From: Loktanella sp. M215
GTDB lineage: Bacteria > Pseudomonadota > Alphaproteobacteria > Rhodobacterales > Rhodobacteraceae
Length of the DNA: 64,000 nucleotides
Direction: 5' to 3'
NCBI RefSeq assembly: GCF_021735925.1
Contig: NZ_WMEA01000001.1
Coordinates: forward strand, 1,766,001-1,830,000
Positions 19,959 through 27,592 of this stretch are shown here, piece after piece. Under the pieces are notes generated by a model. It worked only from the letters and a program-made list of their open reading frames with translations, searched no databases and had not been told where the DNA came from. How positions within the stretch are numbered: the first letter of the stretch is position 1; each line of letters opens with the position of its first letter. A program made the translations under genes and the position numbers.

Positions 19959-19990
19959 CGGGGCCGCGCGAAAGCATCGGCGCGGCCCCG
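19959..19990 (-). promoter_or_regulatory. Intercistronic hairpin after the binding-protein gene
   Basis: A perfect 11-base-pair stem (19959-19969 with 19980-19990) and a 10-base loop sit between the binding-protein stop and the ATPase start. There is no T-tract on the minus strand, so it is probably an mRNA-stabilising or attenuating structure that keeps the binding protein in excess. Confidence 0.6.
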
Positions 19991-20014
19991 GTTCGTGTGG
20001 TCGGTCTGCGGTGC

Positions 20015-21010
20015 TTAGAACGTCAGCGCCGGGCAGGTTTCGTCGGACATGTAGTCGTGCACCATGATCGACCCGTCGGCGATGCCGGCCTTGGCTTCTT
20101 CGACCTTGGCCTGCATGTCGGCGGTCACCAGATCCTTGTTGTAGTCGTCCATGGCGTAGCCCACGCCGTCCTGTGCGACGCCAAGGGATTCGATGCCCGG
20201 CTTCACGTCGGCGCCGGCCTTGAAGGCGTCATAGACGGCGTTGTCCACGCGCTTGAGCATGGAGGTCAGGACCTGACCGGGGTGCATGTAGTTCTGGTTG
20301 GCGTCCACGCCGATCCCCAGCATGTCGTTGTCGGCTGCCGCCTGCAGGACGCCGACACCGGTGCCGCCAGCGGCCTGAAAGACCACGTCGGAGCCCTGGG
20401 ATTTCTGCGCCAGCGTCAGCTCGGTCCCCTTGACCGGGTCGTTCCATGCGGCGGGGGTCGTGCCGGTCATGTTGGCGATCACCTTGATGTCCGGGTTCGC
20501 GGCCTTGGCGCCTTCGGCGTAGCCGCAGGCGAACTTGCGGATCAGCGGGATGTCCATGCCGCCGACGAAGGACACGGTGCCGGTCTTGGACGCCATCGCG
20601 GCCAGCATGCCGACAAGGTAGGACCCCTGCTCTTCGTTGAAGACGACGGATTGCACGTTGGGCGCATCGACCACGGCATCGATGATCACGAACTTGGTGT
20701 CGGGATAGTCAGCGGCCAGATCACCCAGCGGCGTCTCGAACGAGAAGCCCGCCATGACGATTGGGTTCATGCCGGATTCGGCAAAGCGGCGCAGCGCCTG
20801 CTCGCGCTGCGCATCGGACTGCAGCTCGACTTCCGCGAATTTGCCACCGGTTTCCTCGGCCCAGCGGGTGGCACCGTTGAAGGCGGATTCGTTGAAGGAT
20901 TTGTCGAACTTGCCGCCAAGGTCGAAGATGATCGCCGGATCGGCCAGCGCCGCACCTGCGGTCAGGGCAAGGGCCGCCGTCGCGCCAAGGCAATTGGTGA
21001 AAAAGGTCAT
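20015..21010 (-). CDS. BMP family (BmpA/PnrA-like) nucleoside-binding protein
   Basis: A periplasmic binding protein of 331 residues with a signal peptide (MTFFTNCLGATAALALTAGA, cleaved near ALA). The mature start IIFDLGGKFDKSFNESAFNG is the BMP family signature; SFVGGMDIPLIRKFACGY and GVGVDANQ-like GIGVDANQNYMHPG are also typical. Family members bind purine nucleosides and deliver them to the ABC permeases encoded downstream. The chosen ATG has GGGAG upstream. deoD at 4355 could process the imported nucleosides. Confidence 0.94.
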   Translation of the reverse strand: MTFFTNCLGATAALALTAGAALADPAIIFDLGGKFDKSFNESAFNGATRWAEETGGKFAEVELQSDAQREQALRRFAESGMNPIVMAGFSFETPLGDLAADYPDTKFVIIDAVVDAPNVQSVVFNEEQGSYLVGMLAAMASKTGTVSFVGGMDIPLIRKFACGYAEGAKAANPDIKVIANMTGTTPAAWNDPVKGTELTLAQKSQGSDVVFQAAGGTGVGVLQAAADNDMLGIGVDANQNYMHPGQVLTSMLKRVDNAVYDAFKAGADVKPGIESLGVAQDGVGYAMDDYNKDLVTADMQAKVEEAKAGIADGSIMVHDYMSDETCPALTF

Positions 21011-21149
21011 GGAAGTCTCCCGCGTGTCGTTGGTTTCAAACCGGGCGGTTATCCCCACCCGTGATGTGACATGCACGGATAAGGCAACGCCGTGCGAGTG
21101 TGGTCAACCGTTTCTTTGGGGAAACTGCCGCAACTTTGGCCGGACGGTC

Positions 21150-21182
21150 AAAAAACGGGCGCGGCCGCAGAGAGCGGCCGCG
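21150..21182 (-). terminator. Rho-independent terminator of the membrane-protein pair
   Basis: On the minus strand a perfect 9-base-pair stem (CGCGGCCGC, loop TCTCT) is followed by CCCG and six T. It lies 26 bases after the stop of the small membrane protein gene. Confidence 0.85.
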
Positions 21183-21208
21183 TGGCGGGACGCTGTGCCA
21201 AAAGCAGT

Positions 21209-21415
21209 TTACCGGCGCGCACGGCGCAGCACGCTGGTCACGAGGATGATGCCGCATCCGGCCAGCAGCAAAAGTGCCGCGATGAGCGGGCCGAGGGACG
21301 CGAGATGGACCAGCGCGGTCAGGAACGTGATCAGCGCCGCGATCTGCAGCGCAAGGCTGCCGTCGTCGATGAAGAGGCCGAGCGCCTCTGACAGGATGGA
21401 CCGGATCAGTGACAT
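21209..21415 (-). CDS. Small two-helix membrane protein
   Basis: A 68-residue protein with two hydrophobic segments (LALQIAALITFLTALVHLAS and LIAALLLLAGCGIILVTSVL) and a basic tail. Its ATG overlaps the stop of the upstream COG4280 gene (TGATG), so it is translationally coupled to it. No family recognised; probably an accessory subunit of the upstream membrane protein. An in-frame extension to 21520 is a shadow of the upstream gene. Confidence 0.7.
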   Translation of the reverse strand: MSLIRSILSEALGLFIDDGSLALQIAALITFLTALVHLASLGPLIAALLLLAGCGIILVTSVLRRARR

Positions 21416-22155
21416 CAGTGGCCCTTTCCTGCGGCGCGGCGTGCGAGGGAGACGGTGGCCGCCGAAACGGCGCCCAGCACTGCCAGAATGTAAAGAATCG
21501 CGAGGTCGGCCCCGGGCCATGCGGCCCCCAGCCCCTCGCCCAGCCAGAACACGCCGAAGGCCGTGAGCAGCAGGCCAACCGCGAATTTGAGCGCGTTTTC
21601 CGGGATGCGCGTCAGCGGTTTGTGAAAGGCGGTGCCGAGGGCCACGACCAGCACGACTGCGGCCAGCGCCCCCAGCCCGGCATAGAGCGTGAGGCCCCGC
21701 GCGGAGCCGACAGCGATCACGATGAACACGACTTCGATCCCTTCGAGCAGCACCGCCTTGAAGGCCGCGAGGCCGGCGATGTAGTCCGCGCGCCGCTCTG
21801 CTGCCTGCCGGGCCAGCAGATCGGTTTCCTTGGCAAACGCGGCGGCTTCATCGTGCAGGGGGATGACCCCGGCGGACCGCAGGATGGCCTTGCGCAGCCA
21901 GCGCATGCCGAACAGCAGCAACAGGCAGCCGACCACGTATTGCATGAGGTGCAAGGGGATCAGCCCGATCAGGGGTCCGAACACCAGCACCAGAATGACC
22001 AGCAGACCGAACGCCAGCCCTGACCCGATCAGGGCGGGTCGCCAGCTGCGGGTGATGCCGACGGCCAGCACGATTGTGAAGGCCTCTACCACCTCGACCA
22101 AGGAGCCGAGGAATGCTGCCGATACGGTCGATGTGAGGGCGGTGACGGTCGTCAT
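21415..22155 (-). CDS. COG4280-like multi-pass membrane protein
   Basis: A 246-residue inner-membrane protein with about six to seven helices. Two related motifs in membrane segments, LVEVVEAFTIVLAVG near the N-terminus and LLEGIEVVFIVIAVG in the middle, each carry paired acidic residues, reminiscent of Ftr1-type or Gdt1-type cation carriers. That suggests metal or cation transport, which is inference. The start at 22155 has a CCCTCC-type spacer and poor ribosome binding site; upstream extension to 22374 is not protein-like. Confidence 0.8.
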   Translation of the reverse strand: MTTVTALTSTVSAAFLGSLVEVVEAFTIVLAVGITRSWRPALIGSGLAFGLLVILVLVFGPLIGLIPLHLMQYVVGCLLLLFGMRWLRKAILRSAGVIPLHDEAAAFAKETDLLARQAAERRADYIAGLAAFKAVLLEGIEVVFIVIAVGSARGLTLYAGLGALAAVVLVVALGTAFHKPLTRIPENALKFAVGLLLTAFGVFWLGEGLGAAWPGADLAILYILAVLGAVSAATVSLARRAAGKGH

Positions 22156-22228
22156 GGAGGGAAGCCTTTTCAGACGCAGGTTTTGGCAGGACTCAGGCGG
22201 CACGATTGCAATGGACAGGCGCGCGGCG

Positions 22229-22651
22229 TCATGTCGGCTCTGACAAGTCGCGCCGCATGATGAGCGCATCGGCTGCGGGCGCGTCGCCGCGCGCGTAATA
22301 GGCGCGGCGGCGACCGACGGTGGCGAAGCCGCAGGCAAGGTAGAGCGCGATGGCAGGGGCGTTGTCGGCGGCAACCTCGAGGAACATGGTCTGTGCCCCG
22401 GCCCGTTTGGCGCGGTCGTGGAATTCCGTCAGCGCGGTGCGGGCCAGACCCCGGCGGCGGTGGTCGGGGGTGGTGGCGAGTGTCAGAACCTCGGCCTCGT
22501 CAAAGGTCACGCGACCGAGGATGAAGCTGTCGGCCGTGCCGCAGAGGATCACGCCGCGCTGGGCCAGCAGGTCGGAGAATTCGACAGCGGACCAGGGGCG
22601 ATCGTTGGCAAAGGCCAGACGGTGCGTCGCGGCCAGATCCGAGGGCGTCAC
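22229..22651 (-). CDS. rimI: GNAT acetyltransferase, RimI-like (ribosomal protein bS18-alanine)
   Basis: A 140-residue GNAT enzyme. FILGRVTFDEAEVLTLATTP leads to the acetyl-CoA loop HRRRGLARTAL, followed by LEVAADNAPAIALYLACGF and the C-terminal RRRAYYA, the usual RimI pattern. The start is the GTG at 22651, which overlaps the tsaB stop as GTGA; the open frame continues to 23263 only as a shadow of tsaB. The tsaB-rimI adjacency supports the name, though other GNAT substrates cannot be excluded. Confidence 0.88.
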   Translation of the reverse strand: MTPSDLAATHRLAFANDRPWSAVEFSDLLAQRGVILCGTADSFILGRVTFDEAEVLTLATTPDHRRRGLARTALTEFHDRAKRAGAQTMFLEVAADNAPAIALYLACGFATVGRRRAYYARGDAPAADALIMRRDLSEPT

Positions 22652-23310
22652 GGGACGATTCGAGGCGGCGCGTCGCGGGCAGGGGCCGCGTCGGCGGGCC
22701 GCAGGTAAAGGGGTGCAGGTCGGTCGGCGTGATCCATGCTGTAGATCGGATCGGCGGTCAGCAGGGCGATGCCCTCGATCACGCTGACGACGGGGGTCCC
22801 GATGGTCAGCCCGTGGGCATCGTGCAAGACCTGCGCCATGTCGCCCAGCACCGCGACATCGTCGCGGCCCGCCAGTGCAAGCGCGCCGGTCAGATCGGTA
22901 AACGCGGGCGGTGCGTCGGGCCATCCGTCCGTCAGGCGCTGCACATAGACCATGTCGCGCGGCGCGCGCAGGGTCGACAGGACGGGACCTTGGGTGCCGA
23001 ACGCCTGTGCTTCGAGCGTGCCGACGCCGGTGGCGGGCTTGCCCAGCCCCAGTGCCAGACCGCGCGCGGCGGCGACGGACATGCGGATGCCGGTAAAGTT
23101 GCCGGGACCGACACCGACGCCGATCAGGTCGAGGTCGGCCCAGGTCAGACCCTCCTTGGCCAAGACCTCTTCGAGCATGGGCATCAGGTGTTCCGCCTGA
23201 CCGCGGGCCATGTCGTCGGTGCGGGTGATGATGCGGTCGCCGATCAGCAGCGCCGCGGCGCAATGGGCGGCTGCGGTGTCAAAAGCCAGAACGGTGGGGC
23301 TGTCGGTCAC
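22648..23310 (-). CDS. tsaB: tRNA threonylcarbamoyladenosine biosynthesis protein TsaB
   Basis: Partner of TsaD in t6A37 modification of ANN-decoding tRNAs; 220 residues. The ASKHA fold start is VLAFDTAAAHCAAALL, then HLMPMLEEVL and the GVGVGPGNFTGIRMSVAAARG loop, all typical. It lacks the HxxxH metal site of TsaD, as expected for TsaB. The GTG start at 23310 overlaps the preceding stop as GTGA, and its own stop overlaps rimI as GTGA. Confidence 0.94.
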   Translation of the reverse strand: MTDSPTVLAFDTAAAHCAAALLIGDRIITRTDDMARGQAEHLMPMLEEVLAKEGLTWADLDLIGVGVGPGNFTGIRMSVAAARGLALGLGKPATGVGTLEAQAFGTQGPVLSTLRAPRDMVYVQRLTDGWPDAPPAFTDLTGALALAGRDDVAVLGDMAQVLHDAHGLTIGTPVVSVIEGIALLTADPIYSMDHADRPAPLYLRPADAAPARDAPPRIVP

Positions 23311-23588
23311 GCTGTGGTCCACGTCAGGGGTTTGGAGGCGTGGCGCTGCAGGACCTGCTTGGCCTCGAGGTCGAGCTGCACGCATTTCAGCCACCAGCCG
23401 GCGGTTTTGCCCGCAGGGAACAGCGCGTCCGACAAGTGTGGCAGCACGGCGGCCTTGATCTGGGCCGCCGTAATCGGGGTGCTGGACACCACCCGCAGCA
23501 TCGCGTCGTGCATGTCGTTGTATTTGGCCGCGTCGACCGAAGACGACGTTCCCGGCGCATTCGGGTTTTCGACGGCGACCTTGGTCAT
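23307..23588 (-). CDS. Conserved hypothetical protein between nfuA and tsaB
   Basis: A soluble 93-residue protein with no domain I can name. The region SVDAAKYNDMHDAMLRVVSS and the Trp-rich TAGWWLKCVQLDLEAKQVLQ suggest a small helical domain; ITAAQIKAAVLPHLSDALFP resembles a helix-turn-helix-like segment. It starts 3 bases after nfuA stops and its stop overlaps tsaB as GTGA, so it is certainly translated as part of this operon. Function unknown. Confidence 0.8.
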   Translation of the reverse strand: MTKVAVENPNAPGTSSSVDAAKYNDMHDAMLRVVSSTPITAAQIKAAVLPHLSDALFPAGKTAGWWLKCVQLDLEAKQVLQRHASKPLTWTTA

Positions 23589-23591
23589 GGC

Positions 23592-24155
23592 TCAGGCGGC
23601 GACGGGGCGGACTTCGGTCACTTCGGGGATGTAGTGCCGCAGCAGATTCTCGATTCCCATCTTCAGCGTCAGGGTCGAGGAGGGGCAGCCGGCGCAGGCG
23701 CCCTGCATGTGCAGGTAGACGACGCCACGCTCGAACCCGTGGAAGGTGATGTCGCCACCGTCCTGTGCCACGGCGGGGCGGACGCGCGTGTCGAGCAATT
23801 CCTTGATCTGTTCGACGATGGCGCCATCCTCGCCGTCATGGGTGGCGTGTCCGGAAACGGGCTTGTGGTCGTCGCCCATCACGGCCTGACCGGACTGGTA
23901 GTGTTCCATGATCGCGCCCAGCAGGGCGGGCTTGATGTGGTCCCAGTCGACGGCATCGGCCTTGGTGATCGTCACGAAGTCCATGCCGAAGAACACGCCC
24001 TCGACCCCGTCCACGGCAAAGAGCCGTTGCGCCAGCGGGCTGGAGCCTGCGGAATCGGGTGTCGGAAAGTCCGCGGTCCCCATGTCCAGCACGGTCTGGC
24101 CCGGCAGGAATTTCAGTGTCGCGGGGTTCGGAGTCGATTCGGTCTGGATGAACAT
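23592..24155 (-). CDS. nfuA: NfuA-type Fe-S cluster carrier (NifU family)
   Basis: Delivers Fe-S clusters to client proteins; 187 residues. The N-terminal Nfu domain (MFIQTESTPNPATLKFLPG to about 87) is joined to a NifU-like C-terminal domain with the cluster-binding C154-A-G-C157 (GACAGCPSS). First gene of a tight operon with a hypothetical gene, tsaB and rimI. An ICE-like palindrome and a plausible sigma70 promoter lie directly upstream, suggesting iron control. AAAAAGGA precedes the ATG. Confidence 0.96.
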   Translation of the reverse strand: MFIQTESTPNPATLKFLPGQTVLDMGTADFPTPDSAGSSPLAQRLFAVDGVEGVFFGMDFVTITKADAVDWDHIKPALLGAIMEHYQSGQAVMGDDHKPVSGHATHDGEDGAIVEQIKELLDTRVRPAVAQDGGDITFHGFERGVVYLHMQGACAGCPSSTLTLKMGIENLLRHYIPEVTEVRPVAA

Positions 24156-24183
24156 GAAAACCGTCCTTTTTTGTCAGGTATCA

Positions 24184-24212
24184 GATATGCGCCTTTCCGG
24201 CGCCTCCGTCAA
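24184..24212 (-). promoter_or_regulatory. Candidate sigma70-type promoter of nfuA
   Basis: On the minus strand TTGACG (24212-24207), a 17-base spacer and CATATC (24189-24184) form a plausible -35/-10 pair. It lies about 30 bases before the nfuA ATG and 2 bases downstream of the ICE-like palindrome. Confidence 0.5.
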
Positions 24213-24214
24213 GG

Positions 24215-24231
24215 TTTGGAACCATTCTAAA
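24215..24231 (-). promoter_or_regulatory. Candidate Irr-binding ICE box upstream of nfuA
   Basis: TTTAGAATGGTTCCAAA on the minus strand matches the ICE consensus TTTAGAA-N3-TTCTAAA with one mismatch; flanking GG and CC extend the dyad to 21 bases. Irr is the iron/heme-responsive regulator of Rhizobiales and Rhodobacterales, and Fe-S assembly genes are among its known targets. Confidence 0.6.
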
Positions 24232-24236
24232 CCCGA

Positions 24237-24692
24237 TCAGGTAATCGCTTCCAGCTTTTCCTTCGACAGATCGCCGGGGACGATGGTGACGGGGATGGGC
24301 AGGGTGCCGGCCTGACGGGTGAGGGCCGAGATCAGCGGCCCCGGCCCCTTGTTGTCGACACTGGCCCCCAGCACCAGAACGCCGATTTCCGGATCCTCGG
24401 CAATCTGGGCCATGATTTCCGGCATCGGCTCGCCTTCGCGGATGACGAGGTTCGGGTTCACGTTCTGGCGGTCGCGCATCCACTTGGCGAAGACTTCGAA
24501 ATGCACCTCAATCCGCTCGCGAGCCTCTTCGCGAAAGATCTCGCCCACGCCGATCCAGTGGTTGAACTCGTCGGGGGGGATGATGGACAAGACGGTCACG
24601 CCGCCGCCCGTCTTGGACGCGCGCATGGCGGCATAGCGCATGGCGTTCAGGCATTCGCGGCTGTCGTCGAGGACGACGAGGAACTTGCGCAT
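24237..24692 (-). CDS. Universal stress protein (UspA family)
   Basis: A cytoplasmic 151-residue USP domain. It starts MRKFLVVLDDSRECLNAMRYA, the usual first strand and helix, and continues with GVTVLSIIPPDEF. The ATP-binding type G-x2-G-x9-G(S/T) motif near the C-terminus is only partly visible (VLGASVDNKGPGPLISAL), so nucleotide binding is uncertain. It is transcribed away from the ICE-controlled nfuA unit end-to-start on the same strand. Role in stress survival is from the family. Confidence 0.9.
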   Translation of the reverse strand: MRKFLVVLDDSRECLNAMRYAAMRASKTGGGVTVLSIIPPDEFNHWIGVGEIFREEARERIEVHFEVFAKWMRDRQNVNPNLVIREGEPMPEIMAQIAEDPEIGVLVLGASVDNKGPGPLISALTRQAGTLPIPVTIVPGDLSKEKLEAIT

Positions 24693-24746
24693 ATCGGGTT
24701 TCTCCTGCGCGGCATACTGTCGGATCGCGCGCGCCGTGGCAACGGG

Positions 24747-25613
24747 TCAGAGCGTTTCGGAGGCCGCCCAGTCCCAGTACATCTCGCGGACCGCCGTGGT
24801 GACGGGGCCGCTGTTGTAGTGGCGATCCTCGAAGGCGGCAACGGGCGTGACCTTCGTCATGTTGCCCGAGAGAAAGACCTCGTCAGCGGCGCGGAAGTCG
24901 TCGAAGGTCAGCACGGTTTCGATGACGTCGTAGCCATTGGCGCGCAGGTTGGTGATGTGCCGCGCCCGCGTGATGCCGGCAAGGAAGGTGCCATTTGGGA
25001 TCGGCGTCAAGACGGTCCCGTCGCGCACCATGAAGACGTTGGCGGATGCGGTTTCGGCCACGTTGCCCATGGCGTCGGCGACCAAAGCGTTGCCGAACCC
25101 CTTGGACCGCGCTTCGGCCAGCATGCGGGCGTTGTTGGGGTAAAGGCAGCCGGCCTTGGCGTTGACGACGTTGTCTTCCATCACCGGACGGCGGAACCGG
25201 GTGGTGGTCAGGGTCGTGCTGGCGGTGGTGGGGGCCATCGGGATCGCCTCTAGGCTGATGGCAAAGCCGGTGGCGCCTTCCTTCGGCAAGATGCCCAGAT
25301 CGCCGCCTTCCAGCGCCCAGTACATGGGGCGGATATAGACGGCGGTGTCGGGGCTGTAGGCGGCAAGCCCCTCGCGCACGATCTGGACCATGGCGTCGGC
25401 GGCGACGGTGGGGGTGATCATCAGCGCCTGTGCGGACCGGTTCACGCGGGCGCAATGGGCGGCAAGGTCCGGCACGACACCGTTGGCATAGCGCGCCCCG
25501 TCAAAGACGGTCGTGCCAAGCCATGACCCGTGGTCGGCGGCGCGCATGACGGGCAGGTCGCCGTCGTGCCAGCGGCCTTCGAAATAGGTGCGGATCTGGG
25601 TGCCGGTCGCCAT
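24747..25613 (-). CDS. Branched-chain-amino-acid aminotransferase-like PLP enzyme
   Basis: A fold-type IV aminotransferase of 288 residues. VFDGARYANG near residue 37, RVNRSAQAL at about 56, the PLP-binding K153 in NVVNAKAGCLYPNNARMLAEA, and AETASANVFMV and SGNMTKVTPV later are all characteristic. It probably transaminates leucine, isoleucine and valine with 2-oxoglutarate, but D-amino-acid aminotransferase or aminodeoxychorismate lyase relatives share these motifs. The start at 25613 is preceded by GAGAGG; the frame runs upstream to 25772 without protein-like sequence. Confidence 0.9.
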   Translation of the reverse strand: MATGTQIRTYFEGRWHDGDLPVMRAADHGSWLGTTVFDGARYANGVVPDLAAHCARVNRSAQALMITPTVAADAMVQIVREGLAAYSPDTAVYIRPMYWALEGGDLGILPKEGATGFAISLEAIPMAPTTASTTLTTTRFRRPVMEDNVVNAKAGCLYPNNARMLAEARSKGFGNALVADAMGNVAETASANVFMVRDGTVLTPIPNGTFLAGITRARHITNLRANGYDVIETVLTFDDFRAADEVFLSGNMTKVTPVAAFEDRHYNSGPVTTAVREMYWDWAASETL

Positions 25614-25670
25614 GCTGATGCCTCTCTTGCGGATGTGTCGCACATTAGGGGCGGCGGAGGGTGGGGTAAA

Positions 25671-25699
25671 GGCGGTGCGTCCGTCAGGAACGCACCGCC
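25671..25699 (-). terminator. Hairpin downstream of the VOC gene
   Basis: A perfect 10-base-pair stem (25671-25680 with 25690-25699, half GGCGGTGCGT) with a 9-base loop; on the minus strand it is followed by TTTACCCC. It lies 88 bases after the VOC gene and before the aminotransferase start, so weak termination is plausible. Confidence 0.5.
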
Positions 25700-25787
25700 C
25701 GGGGCCGCGCCGGGAACAGGGTGCGCGGACCGGTCGTGTTGCAGCCGGGGAACTGCGCGGACAGCCTGCCACGCGGCTGCGACAGTT

Positions 25788-26288
25788 TCATGACGGCGCA
25801 GGGGCCGGGTTTTCCGCCAGCAACTGGTCGAGGTCGAACCGCGTGTTGATCATGGCGATGCCCCCCTGCGCGTCGCGCGACCAGTCACGCGCGGGCCGGT
25901 CGACATAGAGTTCGACGCCGTTCCGGTCCGGATCGCGCAGGTAGATCGCCTCTGACACGCCGTGATCGGCCGCCCCGTCCAGCGGGATGCCTGCCGCCAG
26001 CACGCGGCGCAACACGGCAGCCAGCGCCGCGCGGTCGGGATAGAGGAACGCCGTGTGGTAAAGGCCCGTGTGTCCGGGCGGGGGCGGCGTGGCCCCGGCA
26101 CTTTCCCAGGTGTTCAGCCCGATATGGTGGTGGTAACCGCCGGCGGACAGGAACGCGGCCTGCGGGCCATAGCGTTGCGTGACCGCAAACCCCAGCACAT
26201 CGCCATAAAACGCGATGGCGCGGTCGAGGTCGGCGACCTTCAGGTGAACGTGACCGATCCGGGTGGCGGCGGGGGCGAGTTGGGGCAT
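25788..26288 (-). CDS. VOC-family (glyoxalase/extradiol dioxygenase-like) protein
   Basis: A 166-residue protein with the vicinal-oxygen-chelate fold: RIGHVHLKVADLDRAIAFYGDVLGF is the first beta-alpha-beta-beta-beta unit with a metal-ligand His, and GLYHTAFLYPDR and LRDPDRNGVELYVDRP supply further His and Glu ligands. It resembles CatE/YfiE-type catechol-2,3-dioxygenases; the substrate is unknown. AAAGGAG lies 7 bases before the ATG at 26288. Confidence 0.87.
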   Translation of the reverse strand: MPQLAPAATRIGHVHLKVADLDRAIAFYGDVLGFAVTQRYGPQAAFLSAGGYHHHIGLNTWESAGATPPPPGHTGLYHTAFLYPDRAALAAVLRRVLAAGIPLDGAADHGVSEAIYLRDPDRNGVELYVDRPARDWSRDAQGGIAMINTRFDLDQLLAENPAPAPS

Positions 26289-26386
26289 GGCAAGTCTCCT
26301 TTGCCCCAACATAAGGATCGCAGCGGCCCGCCACATCCGGCATTTTCAAACCAAAACCCTGCCCGGACGCGCAGGATCGACCTTCT

Positions 26387-26452
26387 TCTGGTCAGAAATA
26401 CTTCCGCCGGAGGCAGGCCGCCGCAACGCGGCCTTCGCAATTTCTGATCAGA
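26387..26452. repeat. Nested inverted repeat carrying one copy of the dispersed GCCTCCGGCGG repeat
   Basis: Outer arms TCTGGTCAGAAAT (26387-26399) and ATTTCTGATCAGA (26440-26452) pair at 12 of 13 positions. Inside, AGGCCGC and GCGGCCT (26415-26434) form a perfect 7-base-pair hairpin. The minus strand of 26396-26414 reads GCCTCCGGCGGAAGTATTT, a copy of the dispersed repeat. It lies 20 bases after the trpS stop. Confidence 0.7.
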
Positions 26453-26472
26453 ACCGGCGTTCGCGGCAGATG

Positions 26473-27501
26473 TCAGCGCAGAAGGCCGACGATGTCATAG
26501 GTCTGGGCCAGAATAGGCGCCGCGATGGCGCGGGCGCGGTCGGCGCCGGCGGCGAGGATCCGGTCGATCTCGGCGGGGTCGTCCATCAGGCGGGTCATCT
26601 CGTCCGAGATCGGCGCGAGTTTCGCCACCGCGAGGTCGGCCAAGGCCGGTTTGAAGCGGCCCCAGCCTGCGCCGGCATATTCCGTGATGACAGCGTCCGA
26701 TGTCGTGTCGGACAGGGCGGCGTAGATATCGACGAGGTTGCGCGCCTCGGGCCGGTCCTTGAGGCCGTCGAGCGTGTCCGGCAGCGGTTCGGGATCGGTC
26801 TTGGCCTTCTTGAACTTCTTCGAGATGGTGTCGGCGTCGTCGCGCATGTTGATGCGTTCCATGTCCGATTCGCCCGACTTCGACATCTTTTTCGTGCCGT
26901 CGCGCAGGTTCATCACACGGGTCGCGGGACCGTCGATGACGGCCTCGGTCTGCGGAAAGAAGTCGGTCTTGTAGTCGTGGTTGAACTTGTTTGCGATGTC
27001 GCGGGTCAGCTCCACATGCTGCTTCTGATCCTCGCCCACGGGGACGTGGGTGGCATGATACAGCAGGATGTCGGCAGCCATCAGCGATGGATAGGCGTAA
27101 AGGCCGAGGCTGACCTTTTCGGCGTTGGACCCGGCCTTGTCCTTGAATTGCGTCATCCGGTTCATCCAGCCGACGCGCGCCACGCAGTTGAAGATCCAGG
27201 CCAGTTCAGCGTGCGCGCTGACGCGGCTTTGATTGAACAGGATCGACTGCGCGGGGTCGAGGCCGGAGGCGAGGTAACCTGCGGCGACCTCGCGTGTCGC
27301 GTGGCTTAGCTCTGCCGGGTCCTGCCAGACGGTGATCGCGTGCATGTCGACGACGCAATAGATCGTCTCCATCTCGCCCTGCATGCCGACGAAGCGCTTG
27401 ATCGCGCCCAGATAGTTGCCCAGCGTCAGGCCGCCGGAGGGCTTGATTCCGGAAAACACCCGCGGCGTGAAAGCGGGGGGGGTGAGGGTTGTCTGGGTCA
27501 T
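26473..27501 (-). CDS. trpS: Tryptophanyl-tRNA synthetase
   Basis: Charges tRNA-Trp with tryptophan; 342 residues, class Ic. The HIGH-equivalent is [13 protein letters not shown] (about 21-33), and KMSKS is at 205-209 ([11 protein letters not shown]). [11 protein letters not shown] and [15 protein letters not shown] are tryptophan and ATP contacts. The ATG at 27501 is preferred; a GTG at 27522 would add seven residues. In many alphaproteobacteria trpS lies next to murJ and glnD, as here, with a rhomboid-fold gene inserted on the opposite strand. Confidence 0.96.
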   Translation of the reverse strand: MTQTTLTPPAFTPRVFSGIKPSGGLTLGNYLGAIKRFVGMQGEMETIYCVVDMHAITVWQDPAELSHATREVAAGYLASGLDPAQSILFNQSRVSAHAELAWIFNCVARVGWMNRMTQFKDKAGSNAEKVSLGLYAYPSLMAADILLYHATHVPVGEDQKQHVELTRDIANKFNHDYKTDFFPQTEAVIDGPATRVMNLRDGTKKMSKSGESDMERINMRDDADTISKKFKKAKTDPEPLPDTLDGLKDRPEARNLVDIYAALSDTTSDAVITEYAGAGWGRFKPALADLAVAKLAPISDEMTRLMDDPAEIDRILAAGADRARAIAAPILAQTYDIVGLLR

Positions 27502-27592
27502 GGGATCATCCGGGGTGGTCACAGGGGTCTCTCTGGCCTACCCATGCCAGAGCGACCCGGCAACATCAACAACCCCAAAGGCAAGACGCCCC

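Noticed and set aside
19325..21064. 579-codon open frame on the plus strand across the ABC operon
   Set aside because: Shadow; His/Gly/Asp-rich without domains, against certain transporter genes.
22652..23263. Long N-terminal extension of the rimI frame
   Set aside because: The extra 204 codons are an alternative frame of tsaB; the GTGA overlap and family length support the start at 22651.
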